A stretch of 13,241 nucleotides of DNA from an uncultured Oscillospiraceae bacterium (lineage in GTDB: Bacteria > Bacillota > Clostridia > Oscillospirales > Oscillospiraceae), in assembly GCA_900769995.1 (NCBI GenBank), contig CAAGIT010000186.1:1-13241 (forward strand), in the 5' to 3' direction. The notes under the pieces are model-generated. The model saw only the letters and a list, made by a program, of their open reading frames with translations, was not told the DNA's origin and did not search any database. Shown here piece after piece: positions 12,862 through 13,241 of this stretch (positions are counted from its first letter, which is position 1; every line of letters begins with the position of its first letter). A program made the position numbers and the translations under genes.

Positions 12862-13241
12862 ATGCAGAGCGTTACACTGACAAATGAAGAAACGCGGAAG
12901 CTGCTTTCGTGCAATTGTACCGAGGCTGTCTCGCTGTATCTCTACCGAAAAGCAGGTCAACCGTTGGAAACCGCACTCGATGCCCTGCATTTTACCGTTG
13001 CACAGATGGTTTCTGCGACAGATTGCCTGCGTCAGCTCGGCCTTTGGGATACGGCAACACGCCCTCCCCTGCTGCCGGAAAAGCCCGTTTATACCGAAGC
13101 CGACGTTAAAGAGGCAATGCAGCACCATAAGGGAGAGTTTTCCAAGCTGGTCGGTGAGGCACAGCGCAGACTCGGCAGAACACTTTCGACCGAGGAACTG
13201 AAAACACTGCTCTCCTTTACGGATTATTTGAGGCTTCCGAT
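12862..13241 (+). CDS. DnaD-domain protein, 5' part
   Basis: The first 126 codons of a gene that continues past the right edge. AAAGGAG lies eight bases upstream of the ATG. The N-terminal part (1-70) resembles the winged-helix region of DnaD/DnaB-like replication initiation proteins (EAVSLYLYRKAGQPLETALDALHFT). From about residue 77 the DnaD C-terminal domain begins, with DVKEAMQHHKGEFSKLVGEA, then LGRTLSTEELKTLLSFTDYL. Such proteins help load the replicative helicase at origins and restart sites in Firmicutes, and are often followed by a DnaC-type loader. That partner would lie outside the window. The C-terminus and the true length cannot be seen. Confidence 0.82.
   Translation, partial: MQSVTLTNEETRKLLSCNCTEAVSLYLYRKAGQPLETALDALHFTVAQMVSATDCLRQLGLWDTATRPPLLPEKPVYTEADVKEAMQHHKGEFSKLVGEAQRRLGRTLSTEELKTLLSFTDYLRLP

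Overview
Organism. The window looks like the chromosome of an anaerobic Gram-positive Clostridia member, probably of the Oscillospirales/Ruminococcaceae type. This rests on the conserved yabP-yabQ-divIC-yabR gene order of endospore-forming Firmicutes, strong AGGAGG ribosome binding sites, sigma-A promoters with 17-base spacers, and an acetate of Firmicutes-type features such as a GAAC-N4-GTTY SOS-box-like site. Lineage is inferred; no rRNA is present. Layout, left to right: (1) 1-1740, minus strand: the first 11 codons of an unknown gene with its own promoter, then a two-gene SOS-type operon (an 86-residue unknown protein and a DinB-like Y-family polymerase). (2) 1762-4459, plus strand: a HAD phosphatase, then smpB, a cyclophilin, a GNAT acetyltransferase and the tmRNA gene ssrA, closed by a 20-bp-stem terminator. 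SmpB and tmRNA are obligate partners in trans-translation, so this is a ribosome-rescue neighbourhood. (3) 4461-5666, accessory segment: two arrays of short hairpins joined by GTGAA linkers flank a lone AT-rich SAM methyltransferase gene. Both arrays directly follow terminators that share the same hairpin tip. A possible orphan small transcript ends at 5666. (4) 5665-9229, minus strand: uvrA (nucleotide excision repair) followed by a radC-family gene in one operon. (5) 9263-12000, plus strand: an atypical histidine-kinase-like protein lacking the phospho-acceptor His, then yabP, yabQ, divIC and yabR, which are sporulation and division genes, ended by a terminator. (6) 12018-13241, plus strand: an SDR reductase resembling YmfI (EF-P 5-aminopentanone reductase), and the 5' part of a DnaD-domain gene with a strong extended -10 promoter. 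How it fits together: most genes are housekeeping (DNA repair, ribosome rescue, sporulation/division). The least explained material is the repeat-MTase-repeat segment just downstream of ssrA. Its hairpin units keep a fixed linker, fixed orientation and a small set of loops while the stems differ completely from unit to unit. That pattern suggests structure kept under selection or a templated spreading mechanism, and I do not recognise it as a named repeat family.
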